Part shown: positions 17,561 to 25,912 of the stretch, one piece after another
Layout of the letters: every line of letters begins with the position of its first letter
How positions within the stretch are numbered: position 1 is the stretch's first letter
From: DASRFR01 sp035651455
Lineage (GTDB): Bacteria > Acidobacteriota > Terriglobia > Terriglobales > Acidobacteriaceae
Reading direction: 5' to 3'
Assembly (NCBI GenBank): GCA_035651455.1
Contig: DASRFR010000047.1
Coordinates: forward strand, 620,001 to 684,000
Length of the DNA stretch: 64,000 nt
The notes under the pieces: generated by a model
Databases searched by the model: none
Seen by the model: only the letters and a program-made list of their open reading frames with translations
What the model was told of the DNA's origin: nothing
Program-made: the position numbers and the translations under genes

Positions 17561-18916
17561 CTATTCTTTGGCGGCGATTCCCAAAGTCTTCATCTTCCGG
17601 TACAGGTGGCTGCGCTCGAGTCCCAGAACTTCCGCCGTGCGACTCACATTCCCGCGATTTTCATCGAGCTTCTTAATAATGTAATCCCGCTCGTAAGCAT
17701 CGCGCGCCTGGTGAAGCGTGGAAAACTCTGTGGTGATCGAGCGGCGGCTACCATCGCGGTAGACCAAAGGTGGAAGATGCTTACGCTCGAACTTATTCGT
17801 GGTCGGATTCATGATGACGATGCGCTCGATGACATTCTTCAATTCGCGAACGTTGCCGGGCCACGAGTAGCGCATCAAGGTCTGGATAGCATCATCAGTA
17901 ATCTCCCGCGGGCGGCGGCCGTAGGTTAAAGCAAGTTCCTTTAAGAAATACCGCGCCAGCATGGGAATGTCTTCCTTACGCTCGCGCAAAGGGGGCACAA
18001 AGAAAGGAATCACATTCAGCCGATAAAAGAGGTCTTCGCGAAAATTGCCGCGAGAGATCTCCTCTTCGAGGTCCTTGTTAGTGGAGGCGATCACGCGCAC
18101 ATCGACCGTTACACTCTCGTTGCTGCCGACGGGAGCGAAGCGTTGCTCATCTAAGGTTCGCAAAACCTTGGACTGAGTTTTGAGGCTCATATCGCCGACC
18201 TCGTCGAGAAAGAGTGTTCCCCCGTCCGCCTTCTGGAACTTCCCTTCCTTGTCGCCGCTGGCGCCCGGAAACGAACCCTTGAGGTGTCCGAACAATTCAC
18301 TTTCAATGAGGTCTTCGGGGATGGCGGCGCAATTCACTTCTACGAACGGCTGCTCCTTGCGCGGGCTCTGCGCGTGAATGGCATGTGCCACCAGTTCCTT
18401 CCCCGTCCCCGATTCTCCATAGATGAGGACGCGCCCGTTCGTGGGCGCCATCAACCCGATCTGCTGGCGCAGAGCTTTCATGGGAATACTGTCACCGGCG
18501 ATCACACTCTTGAATTGCAACTGCTTCTTGAGGTCGCTGTTCTCACTGCGCAGGCGCTTGGCTTCGATGGCGTTCTTAATCAGGATCAGCGTGCGGTCCA
18601 GCGACAAGGGTTTTTCCAGGAAGTCAAACGCGCCCAGCTTCGTGGCCCGCACTGCCGTCTCGATGGTGCCATGGCCGGAGATCATGATCACCTCCGGGGC
18701 GTTCTCGGCTTCGCGAATTCTTTCCAGGGTTTCCAGACCATCCATGCCGGGAAGCCACACGTCGAGCAAGATGACATCGGGCATGCGCTTGCGGAGGAAT
18801 TCCAGGCAGGCTTCCCCGCTGGCTGCTTCGGCAGCTTTGTAGCCTTCATCTTCGAGCACGCCCTTCAGCGACTCGCGGATGCCCGATTCGTCGTCCACGA
18901 TCAGGATGGTGTGCAT
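17561..18916 (-). CDS. ntrX: NtrC-family response regulator, NtrX-like, with altered GAFTGA loop
   Basis: A 451-residue regulator: REC (1-120, phosphoacceptor D52 in LLDVWLPGMDG), AAA+ domain (about 138-370, Walker A GESGTGKE, Walker B TLFLDEVGDM, arginine-finger region FREDLFYRLNVIPFFVPPLR) and a Fis-type helix-turn-helix (NRGNVSRTAEVLGLERSHLYRKM). The sigma-54-contacting loop reads GSFPGA at 214-219 instead of GAFTGA. It follows the kinase gene by 2 bp, so the pair is one two-component system. NtrX is the best fit because of the NtrY-like partner; nitrogen control itself is not shown by the window. Confidence 0.85.
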   Translation of the reverse strand: MHTILIVDDESGIRESLKGVLEDEGYKAAEAASGEACLEFLRKRMPDVILLDVWLPGMDGLETLERIREAENAPEVIMISGHGTIETAVRATKLGAFDFLEKPLSLDRTLILIKNAIEAKRLRSENSDLKKQLQFKSVIAGDSIPMKALRQQIGLMAPTNGRVLIYGESGTGKELVAHAIHAQSPRKEQPFVEVNCAAIPEDLIESELFGHLKGSFPGASGDKEGKFQKADGGTLFLDEVGDMSLKTQSKVLRTLDEQRFAPVGSNESVTVDVRVIASTNKDLEEEISRGNFREDLFYRLNVIPFFVPPLRERKEDIPMLARYFLKELALTYGRRPREITDDAIQTLMRYSWPGNVRELKNVIERIVIMNPTTNKFERKHLPPLVYRDGSRRSITTEFSTLHQARDAYERDYIIKKLDENRGNVSRTAEVLGLERSHLYRKMKTLGIAAKE

Positions 18917-18918
18917 GG

Positions 18919-21153
18919 TCAGCTTACGACCTGCTTGACCGCCACTTCGGATGCTACTGGCAATTCCACGATGAACCGGCTGCCGACTGGCTTGTTTTCT
19001 TCCACGCGGATAGAACCGTGGTGGTCTTCGATAATGCGATTTACGATAGCCAGGCCGAGACCAGTTCCGCGCTTCTTGGTGGAAAAATACGGGAGAAAAA
19101 GTTTTTCTTTCAACTCTCGGGTCACGCCCTGGCCAGTGTCCGCAATCACGAGCTCCACCGCGTCGCGTCCTCCGACGAGAGCAGTCGATATCTGAATCTC
19201 GCGAACTAGCGAGTGCTGCATGGCCTCCGCAGCATTGTCGACCAGGTTCGCGAGCACTCGCTTCATGGCCTCGGCGTCCGCCATCACATTGGGCAGATCG
19301 GACGCCAGCGCGGTGCTCACGTGTATACCGTCGAGCCGGCCGTTAAACATAGCCAGCGCATTATCGACAATGGCATTGAGACTGGCAGGCTGTGGACGAG
19401 ACGTGGGAAAGCGGGCGAGCGTGGAAAACTCATCAACCAGCGTACGCACGGTTTCCACGGAACCGGCAATCGTGTCCGCACAATCGTGAATAATCTTGAG
19501 CGAGGCAGCATCGGGCGGTACGCCCCGATCAAGGTGGCGTCGGATACGCTCGGCAGAGAGAGCAATGGGCGTCAGCGGGTTCTTGATTTCATGAGCCACG
19601 CGGCGCGCAACTTCACGCCAGGCGGCCTGTTTCTGCGCCTTCAGCAGGTCGGAAAGGTCTTCGAACACCAGGACGTATCCCAGCCGCTGCGACTCGTGTT
19701 GCAGCGTGGCCACCGTGACGGCGACGTTCAACTCGCCCGCGGGTAAGGAGATCTCGATTTGGCTCGTCGTCATCGCCATGCGGTCGGCGCGGCGCAGCAG
19801 CGGCACCAGGTCCTCAACCACTTCGCGCGGCAGAGCCTCACTCAGATTCGTGCCGACCAACGAGTCAGGCAGACGATTGTTTCCGGAAGGATGAAAAATG
19901 CGAAGCAACGCGTTGTTCGCGTGCGTGACCCGGCGTTCCGCATCCAACGACAGAACGCCCGTGGGGATACTCTCAAGGATGGTGCCGATATGGCGGTTCC
20001 TTTGTTCGAGAGTCACGTAAGCCGCGCTGATCTCCCGGCTCGAGGACTCGATCTGGCGGCGGCTGGACTCGAGTTCTTCGGCCATGCGGTTGAAGGAACG
20101 CACCAGGTCCCCGAGTTCGTCGGTGGCGCGCACTTCCACACGGTGCTCGAGCTTGCCGCGAGAGATCTCTTGAGTCGCGGCGGCCAGAGCAGCCACGGGT
20201 TGGGTCACTAACTTCGAAAGAAACATGGCCAGCCAGGTCGATGCAAATAGCACCAGAACGGTGAGCAGCATCAGAACGCCCATGTACGTACGGCGCACCT
20301 GGCGGCGCTGGTGAGCCAGATCCCAATAGCGTTTTTGACTAGCGCTGATCTGGGCAACGGTTTCCGAGAGCTTGGACGGTAAGGGCATGGCAACCACGAT
20401 CTGGCCGCTGTTCCCAACCGGGGCTGTCCCCAGAATATATTCGATGTTTTGCCACTGGAACTGCTTTGGAGGCGTGCCGCTCGCCGATAACACCTTGGAT
20501 TTAAGCAAAGACCATGGTGCGGGGAGGCCCAGACTGGCTTCTGCATTGTCCCCAGCGATCGCCAGTGCAAAACCGCCCTGCAGCGTCGCTTCGTGACGGC
20601 GAAACACGTTTACCACTGAAGAAAAACTGTGCCCGGAAAATGCCCGCTCCGTTTCCGGGGACGCGGCGATGGACAGGGCCTCGGCATGTGCATTCTGGGC
20701 CGCGTAATCGGAGAGCAGCGAAGCCATGGTAGCGGCGTCAGCCCGAACTTCCTCCACCGGGCTGGAGAACCACTTTTCGATGGTGCGATTCATCAGCGAG
20801 TACGAGAACAGGAACATCACCACAACGGGAAGAATGGAAAGCAGGAGCCCAATTACCACCATGCGGGTGCGGAACTTCGAACCCAGCACTCCCAGGCGTC
20901 GCTCCGCAAAAACTTTGAGCAGATTGCGCGCGAGGATGAATGTCAGCGCCACGAAAAGCAGAAAAACCACTGCCGAGAGCGCTGCGAAAAACAGGAGTTG
21001 CTGATTGTTATCCGGATTCAAGAATGGCAGGTCAAATGACGTTTGCGACAGAATGATTCCGAAGAGCGCAAGGATCGCGACTGCGAGCGGCAGAATGGCT
21101 TTCTTGCGGCTCGAAGTCCTGTCGGGAACGCGAGTTGGATTAGGGGACGCCAA
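18919..21153 (-). CDS. ntrY: NtrY-like membrane histidine kinase
   Basis: A 744-residue sensor kinase. Hydrophobic segments at about 20-37, 53-75 and 97-119, then an extracytoplasmic region, another membrane helix near 297-316, HAMP (about 317-370, VTQPVAALAAATQEISRGKL), PAS (about 385-500), HisKA (RRVAHEIKNPLTPIALSAERI) and HATPase (LVDNAAEAM, DTGQGVT, GTGLGLAIVN). This layout and the HEIKNPLTPIALSAERI block match NtrY. The only upstream start in frame is a TTG at 21153 (MASPNP...), so the exact start is uncertain. Co-transcribed with the ntrX-like gene and divergent from the pil cluster. Confidence 0.85.
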   Translation of the reverse strand: MASPNPTRVPDRTSSRKKAILPLAVAILALFGIILSQTSFDLPFLNPDNNQQLLFFAALSAVVFLLFVALTFILARNLLKVFAERRLGVLGSKFRTRMVVIGLLLSILPVVVMFLFSYSLMNRTIEKWFSSPVEEVRADAATMASLLSDYAAQNAHAEALSIAASPETERAFSGHSFSSVVNVFRRHEATLQGGFALAIAGDNAEASLGLPAPWSLLKSKVLSASGTPPKQFQWQNIEYILGTAPVGNSGQIVVAMPLPSKLSETVAQISASQKRYWDLAHQRRQVRRTYMGVLMLLTVLVLFASTWLAMFLSKLVTQPVAALAAATQEISRGKLEHRVEVRATDELGDLVRSFNRMAEELESSRRQIESSSREISAAYVTLEQRNRHIGTILESIPTGVLSLDAERRVTHANNALLRIFHPSGNNRLPDSLVGTNLSEALPREVVEDLVPLLRRADRMAMTTSQIEISLPAGELNVAVTVATLQHESQRLGYVLVFEDLSDLLKAQKQAAWREVARRVAHEIKNPLTPIALSAERIRRHLDRGVPPDAASLKIIHDCADTIAGSVETVRTLVDEFSTLARFPTSRPQPASLNAIVDNALAMFNGRLDGIHVSTALASDLPNVMADAEAMKRVLANLVDNAAEAMQHSLVREIQISTALVGGRDAVELVIADTGQGVTRELKEKLFLPYFSTKKRGTGLGLAIVNRIIEDHHGSIRVEENKPVGSRFIVELPVASEVAVKQVVS

Positions 21154-21595
21154 ATCCCTGGCTGCTCCGGTGCTGCAAAAATATGAAGATGACGTTCAGG
21201 AGCGCGTGGTTTCATTATAGCGGCGTCCGGCAATTGTCGAGGTTGCAGAAGCGTGCCGCAGAGGCGCCTGAATTTGGGTCTGGAGTCCACATCGTCCGCC
21301 GCTATGCGGTGAGCTTCTTCTCTAAAGTGCATGTACATTCGGACCAAGCCTCGCCGCGAATAGCACGAAAATCCGCCACTCACGGGCAAACGTCTTCTCT
21401 TGCCGCTCATTTCAGCCTCGAAACGGCTCCCCTCCGTAGAGGACAAGTACCAAAGTTACTGGTGCCGTAACCGCTCTGCGTTGACAATTTGTGTCAACGC
21501 GATAGGCTGCAGTTTCTCCCCTAAATTGGCAGCGATTGCGCGCGAGCAAAGCGATCTGAACGCTGTCTGTTGCCGCTCAGATAGGAGATCGAGGT
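21154..21595. other. Divergent intergenic region between ntrY and pilB
   Basis: A 442 bp non-coding stretch that must carry the leftward ntrYX promoter and the rightward pil promoter. The one clear element is a 9-bp inverted repeat at 21478-21500. I did not find a good GG-N10-GC sigma-54 promoter; a TTGGCAG-like string near 21524 has wrong inner bases. An overlapping minus-strand frame (21018-21446) has no coding features. Confidence 0.4.
21478..21500. promoter_or_regulatory. Perfect 9-bp inverted repeat upstream of pilB
   Basis: GCGTTGACA (21478-21486) and TGTCAACGC (21492-21500) are exact reverse complements around a 5-base ATTTG spacer, centred 106 bases before the pilB start. TTGACA inside it also looks like a -35 element, but no matching -10 box is at 16-18 bases. 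A dimeric repressor or activator operator is the simplest reading. Confidence 0.45.
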
Positions 21596-23308
21596 ATGTC
21601 TCAACGGCTGGGTGATCTTCTGGTAAAAGAGAAGATCATTACCCCGGAGCAGTTGGCACAAGCGCAAAAGACGCAGAAGGAAACCAACGTTCGACTGGCT
21701 TCCGCTCTGGTCAAGTTGGGCTTCCTCACGGATGAAGACGTCACCAACTTCCTTTCGCGACAGTACGGCGTGCCCGCCATCAATCTCTCCTATTTCGAAA
21801 TTGATCCTGCGGTCGTCAAACTGATTCCCTTTGAAACCGCCAAGCGCTACCAGATTCTTCCGCTAAGCCGCGTAGGCGCATCGCTGACCATTGCCATGGT
21901 GGACCCGACGAATGTCTTCGCCATGGACGATATCAAGTTCATGACCGGCTTCAATATCGAGCCGGTGGTGGCATCGGAAAGCTCCATCCAGGAAGGCATC
22001 GAAAAAGCCTACGGCACGACCAAGGAAGAAGACCTCGAGCAGGTCATGCAATCGATGACCGAGGTCGATGCGGATGTTGAACTGCAGTCCGAGCAGGAAG
22101 AAATCGCGCTCTCCGAACTGGAAAAGGCTGCGGACGAGGCACCCATCGTCAAGCTGGTGAACCTGGTGCTCACCGACGCCGTAAAGCGCGGAGCCAGCGA
22201 CATCCACATGGAGCCGTACGAAAAAGAGTTCCGCGTGCGCTTCCGTATTGACGGCGTGCTGCAGTCGATCATGTCTCCGCCGCTGAAATTGAAGGATGCC
22301 ATTACCTCGCGCGTAAAAATTATGGCCAAGCTCGACATCAGCGAGAAGCGCCTGCCGCAAGACGGCCGCATCATGCTGAAGATGAGTGTCGGCGGACGAA
22401 AAAAACAGCTCGATTTCCGCGTCAGTACCCTTCCCACCCTGTGGGGCGAAAAAATCGTGCTGCGCTTGCTCGATAAGGAGAATCTCCGGCTGGATATGAC
22501 CAAGCTTGGCTTCGAACCGGAGTCATTGGTCAAGTTTGAAAAAGCCATTCTTAAGCCTTACGGAATGGTGCTGGTCACTGGGCCAACCGGATCGGGCAAG
22601 ACCAATACGCTGTACTCCTCCATCTCGCGCCTGAACCAGCCGGATACGAACATCATGACCGCCGAAGATCCGGTCGAGTTCCAGTTGCAGGGCGTGAACC
22701 AGGTGCAGATGAAGGAACAGATCGGCCTGAATTTTGCGGCCGCGTTGCGCGCTTTCCTGCGGCAAGATCCAAACATCATCCTGGTCGGCGAGATTCGAGA
22801 CTTTGAAACCGCGGAAATCGCCATTAAGGCGGCGCTCACCGGCCACCTGGTGCTCTCCACGCTGCACACGAACGGCGCGCCCGAGACCATTACCCGGCTC
22901 ATGAACATGGGCATTGAACCTTTTCTCGTGGCCACCTCTGTGCACCTCATCTGCGCGCAGCGCCTGGTCAGGCGCATTTGCCGTGAGTGTATCGAGACCG
23001 TCGATGTGCCCTACCAGACGCTTCTCGAGGAAGGTTACTCACCGGAAGAAGCCAAGACCACGAAGATCCAGAAGGGTAAAGGTTGCGGAACCTGCAATAA
23101 CACCGGCTACAAAGGCCGAACGGGCTTGTATGAAGTAATGGAAGTGGATGACGAGATCAAAGAACTGGTTCTGGTTGGCGCGTCGGCAGTGGAGTTGAAG
23201 AAAAAAGCCATTGAACGCGGCATGATCACGCTGCGCCGCAGCGGCCTGATCAAAGTGGCGGCGGGCATGACGACTCTCGAGGAAGTGGCTCGCGAGACCA
23301 TTCACTAA
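21596..23308 (+). CDS. pilB: PilB, type IV pilus assembly ATPase
   Basis: Hexameric ATPase that drives pilus extension from the cytoplasm. The 570-residue protein has an N-terminal MshEN-type domain (1-140, RLGDLLVKEKIITPEQLAQA), a linker, N2 domain (about 185-300, SDIHMEPYEKEFRVRFRIDG) and the ATPase core with Walker A GPTGSGKT at 329-336, an Asp box (TAEDPVEF), Walker B (ILVGEIRD) and the four-Cys zinc motif (CRECIE and CGTCNNTG) of PilB/GspE. The ATG has AGGAG 9-12 bases upstream. GspE of type II secretion is an alternative, but the pilT-pilC-pilS-pilR neighbours favour pili. Confidence 0.95.
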   Translation: MSQRLGDLLVKEKIITPEQLAQAQKTQKETNVRLASALVKLGFLTDEDVTNFLSRQYGVPAINLSYFEIDPAVVKLIPFETAKRYQILPLSRVGASLTIAMVDPTNVFAMDDIKFMTGFNIEPVVASESSIQEGIEKAYGTTKEEDLEQVMQSMTEVDADVELQSEQEEIALSELEKAADEAPIVKLVNLVLTDAVKRGASDIHMEPYEKEFRVRFRIDGVLQSIMSPPLKLKDAITSRVKIMAKLDISEKRLPQDGRIMLKMSVGGRKKQLDFRVSTLPTLWGEKIVLRLLDKENLRLDMTKLGFEPESLVKFEKAILKPYGMVLVTGPTGSGKTNTLYSSISRLNQPDTNIMTAEDPVEFQLQGVNQVQMKEQIGLNFAAALRAFLRQDPNIILVGEIRDFETAEIAIKAALTGHLVLSTLHTNGAPETITRLMNMGIEPFLVATSVHLICAQRLVRRICRECIETVDVPYQTLLEEGYSPEEAKTTKIQKGKGCGTCNNTGYKGRTGLYEVMEVDDEIKELVLVGASAVELKKKAIERGMITLRRSGLIKVAAGMTTLEEVARETIH

Positions 23309-23329
23309 GAGTTCGGGGAAGAGGAGATT

Positions 23330-24463
23330 ATGGGTCTTTCGCTCAGTGATTTGCTGAAACGCATGCTGGAAATGGGAGGCAGTGACCTTCACATTACTAC
23401 CAACTCACCGCCGCAGGTTCGTGTGCACGGCCACCTGGTTCCCCTGGACTTGCCTCAGCTTACGCCGGCGGAGACCAAGCAGCTTGCGTACAGCGTGATG
23501 ACCGACTCACAGAAACACCGCTTCGAAGAAAATCTGGAGCTCGACTTTTCGTTCGGTTTGAAAGGTTTGGCCCGCTTCCGCGCCAACCTGTTCAACCAAC
23601 GCGGAGCAACAGCAGCGGTGTTCCGTCTTATTCCCTTTGAGATCAAATCATTCAACCAGCTCGGATTGCCAGCGGTGGTAAGCAAGCTTTGCGATAAGCC
23701 GCGAGGTCTGGTCCTGGTCACCGGGCCCACCGGTTCCGGCAAATCCACCACCCTCGCCGCCATGATCGACAAGATCAATACCGAGCGGCACGATCACATC
23801 CTCACCATCGAGGACCCGATCGAATTCGTCCACATGAACAAGAATTGCGTGGTGAACCAGCGCGAGTTGCACGCCGATACGAAGAGTTTCGCCGACGCAT
23901 TGCGCGCTGCCCTCCGCGAAGACCCCGACGTGGTGCTGATCGGCGAAATGCGCGACCTGGAGACAATCGAATCGGCGCTGCGCATTGCCGAAACCGGCCA
24001 CCTGACTTTCGGAACGCTGCACACGAATTCCACTACCTCCACCATCAACCGAATCATTGACGTTTTCCCGGCCCACCAGCAGCCGCAAATCCGGGCGCAG
24101 TTGTCGCTGGTGCTGGAAGGCATTCTGTGCCAGAGCCTGTTGCCGCGCGCGGACAACAAGGGCCGCGCCATGTGCATGGAAATCATGGTGCCCAACGCCG
24201 CTATCCGCAACTTGATTCGTGAAGACAAGATCCACCAGATCTACTCCGCCATGCAGGCGGGGCAGGAAAAGTTCGGCATGCAGACATTTAACCAGGCGCT
24301 GGCTTCGGCGTACTTTCAGAAACAGATTTCATTGGAAGTCGCACTGCTGCGCTCCAGCAATCAGGACGAGTTGCAGGAAATGATCGCCCGTGGGGCCGGC
24401 CTGCTCAACCGCAACCAGGCTCAGGGGGCGGGCATGGCAAAGGCTGCCACCGGCAAGCGCTAG
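23330..24463 (+). CDS. pilT: PilT, type IV pilus retraction ATPase
   Basis: Hexameric ATPase that depolymerises the pilus, powering twitching motility and DNA uptake. 377 aa with an N-terminal PAS-like domain (SDLHITTNSPPQVRVHG), Walker A GPTGSGKS at 132-139, Asp box TIEDPIEF, Walker B VVLIGEMRDLETI, His box TGHLTFGTLHTNS and the PilT-specific AIRNLIREDKIHQIYSAMQ helix near the C-terminus. It begins 21 bp after pilB, with GAGGAGA just upstream. The absence of the zinc motif and the AIRNLIRE block separate it from PilB. Confidence 0.96.
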   Translation: MGLSLSDLLKRMLEMGGSDLHITTNSPPQVRVHGHLVPLDLPQLTPAETKQLAYSVMTDSQKHRFEENLELDFSFGLKGLARFRANLFNQRGATAAVFRLIPFEIKSFNQLGLPAVVSKLCDKPRGLVLVTGPTGSGKSTTLAAMIDKINTERHDHILTIEDPIEFVHMNKNCVVNQRELHADTKSFADALRAALREDPDVVLIGEMRDLETIESALRIAETGHLTFGTLHTNSTTSTINRIIDVFPAHQQPQIRAQLSLVLEGILCQSLLPRADNKGRAMCMEIMVPNAAIRNLIREDKIHQIYSAMQAGQEKFGMQTFNQALASAYFQKQISLEVALLRSSNQDELQEMIARGAGLLNRNQAQGAGMAKAATGKR

Positions 24464-24482
24464 GCGGAGTCCACGATGACCG

Positions 24483-24522
24483 GCCCGCCTTGCCAGCGGG
24501 CGCGAGTATTCGGCAAGCGAAT
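24483..24522 (+). repeat. Two small hairpins in the pilT-pilC gap
   Basis: GCCCGC/GCGGGC (24483-24501, 7-base loop) is followed by ATTCG/CGAAT (24508-24522, 5-base loop). Neither has a T-run, so they are not a normal terminator; they could set the relative expression of pilB-pilT and pilC or stabilise an RNA end. Confidence 0.4.
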
Positions 24523-24574
24523 GGCCGGCAGTAAGACCGTGCCGCAGGTAAGCAGGACGTAAGGAGACTTCAAC

Positions 24575-25783
24575 ATGCCAGTTTTCACCTTTTCGGGTAA
24601 GGACGCATCAGGAGCGAAGATTTCCGGGGAACGAGTGGCCGCCAGCAAAGCGGTCCTGACCGCCCAATTGCGTCGCGAGCGAATCACCCCTAACTCCGTA
24701 CGGGAGAAGGGGAAGGAATTCTCCTTGCCTACTTTCGGTACGGCTAAGGTCAAGACCAAGGACATCGCGGTGTTCTTCCGCCAGTTCTCGGTCATGATCG
24801 ATGCCGGACTGCCGCTGGTACAGTGCCTGGAGATCCTCGCCGCCAACCAGGAGAATCCCACAATGCAGAAAACGCTGACTGGGGTTCGAACCACCGTAGA
24901 AGGCGGCGCCACGCTGGCCAACGCCATGCGCCAGTTTCCCACTATTTTCGACGACCTTACCACCAACATGATGGAAGCGGGAGAAACGGGCGGTATTCTC
25001 GACGTTATTCTGCAGCGCCTCGCTCAGTACGTGGAGAAAGCAGTGAAACTGCGTTCCGCCGTAAAGTCGGCCCTGATCTACCCGGTCGCGGTGGTGTCTA
25101 TCGCAGTTTTGATTGTGGGCGCCCTGCTAAAATGGGTGGTCCCGATTTTCGCCAACTTATTCGTTGGCCTCGGTGTCGCCCTGCCGCTACCCACCCGGAT
25201 CACCATTGGGTTGAGCTCGTTCATCGGTCACTTCTGGTGGTTCTTCATCATCGGATTTATCGCGCTGATCTTCGGCGTGAAGCAGATGCGTAAACACCCG
25301 CGCGGCCGCTACTACTTCGATTTCACGCTGCTGAAGCTGCCCGTGCTGGGCTTACTGCTGCGCAAGATTGCGGTGGCGCGCTTCACTCGTACCCTGGGAA
25401 CTTTGATCACCTCTGGCGTGCCCATCCTGGAAGGCCTGGCGATTACTGCGAAAACCTCCGGTAACGCCGTTCTCGAAGAGGCCCTGATGAAGGTACGAAA
25501 GGCCATCGAGGAAGGCCGCACAATCGTGGACCCCTTGAAGGAGTGCGGCGTCTTCCCCAATATGGTAACGCAGATGATCGGCGTCGGCGAAGCCACTGGT
25601 GCCATGGACTCTATGCTGCAGAAGATTGCCGACTTTTACGAGGACGAAGTGGACGCCGCCACCCGCGACATGCTGGCCATGCTGGAGCCCCTGATTATCG
25701 GCGTTCTCGGCGTGACCATCGGCGGAATCGTTATTTCGCTCTACATGCCGCTGTTCTCGATGATCGCGAAACTGGCCGGCTAA
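24575..25783 (+). CDS. pilC: PilC, inner-membrane platform protein of the type IV pilus
   Basis: Platform protein that couples the cytoplasmic ATPases to pilin insertion in the inner membrane. 402 aa, two GspF domains: first about 65-190 (FFRQFSVMIDAGLPLVQCLEIL), second about 268-390 (RFTRTLGTLITSGVPILEGLAI). Membrane helices at about 168-191, 213-230 and 372-394. The start MPVFTFSGKDASG is typical of the family and has AAGGAG upstream. Fits between the motor genes and pilSR. Confidence 0.95.
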   Translation: MPVFTFSGKDASGAKISGERVAASKAVLTAQLRRERITPNSVREKGKEFSLPTFGTAKVKTKDIAVFFRQFSVMIDAGLPLVQCLEILAANQENPTMQKTLTGVRTTVEGGATLANAMRQFPTIFDDLTTNMMEAGETGGILDVILQRLAQYVEKAVKLRSAVKSALIYPVAVVSIAVLIVGALLKWVVPIFANLFVGLGVALPLPTRITIGLSSFIGHFWWFFIIGFIALIFGVKQMRKHPRGRYYFDFTLLKLPVLGLLLRKIAVARFTRTLGTLITSGVPILEGLAITAKTSGNAVLEEALMKVRKAIEEGRTIVDPLKECGVFPNMVTQMIGVGEATGAMDSMLQKIADFYEDEVDAATRDMLAMLEPLIIGVLGVTIGGIVISLYMPLFSMIAKLAG

Positions 25784-25801
25784 CCGAGCGATCTACACGC
25801 G

Positions 25802-25835
25802 GGGAAGAGCCGCGATGAGGTGTAGCGGTCTTCCC
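25802..25835 (+). repeat. Stem-loop between pilC and pilS
   Basis: GGGAAGA-g-CCGC (25802-25813) pairs with GCGGTCTTCCC (25825-25835) around an 11-base loop with one bulged G. No T-run follows, so it is a partial terminator or processing site rather than a full stop; pilS starts 78 bases on. Confidence 0.4.
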
Positions 25836-25912
25836 TGCACAGCCGTTCGAAAGACGCGGAAGTAAACACACGAGTTTTTCGCGGCACTTGACATCACGGG
25901 AACCTGATCAGA

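Noticed and set aside
21524..21540. Candidate sigma-54 promoter (TTGGCAG...) before pilB
   Set aside because: The GG-N10-GC spacing can be forced, but the TGGCAC and TTGCA inner bases do not match.
23648..24235. Minus-strand frame of 195 codons opposite pilT
   Set aside because: Overlaps a gene with all PilT boxes and has no domain or ribosome site.
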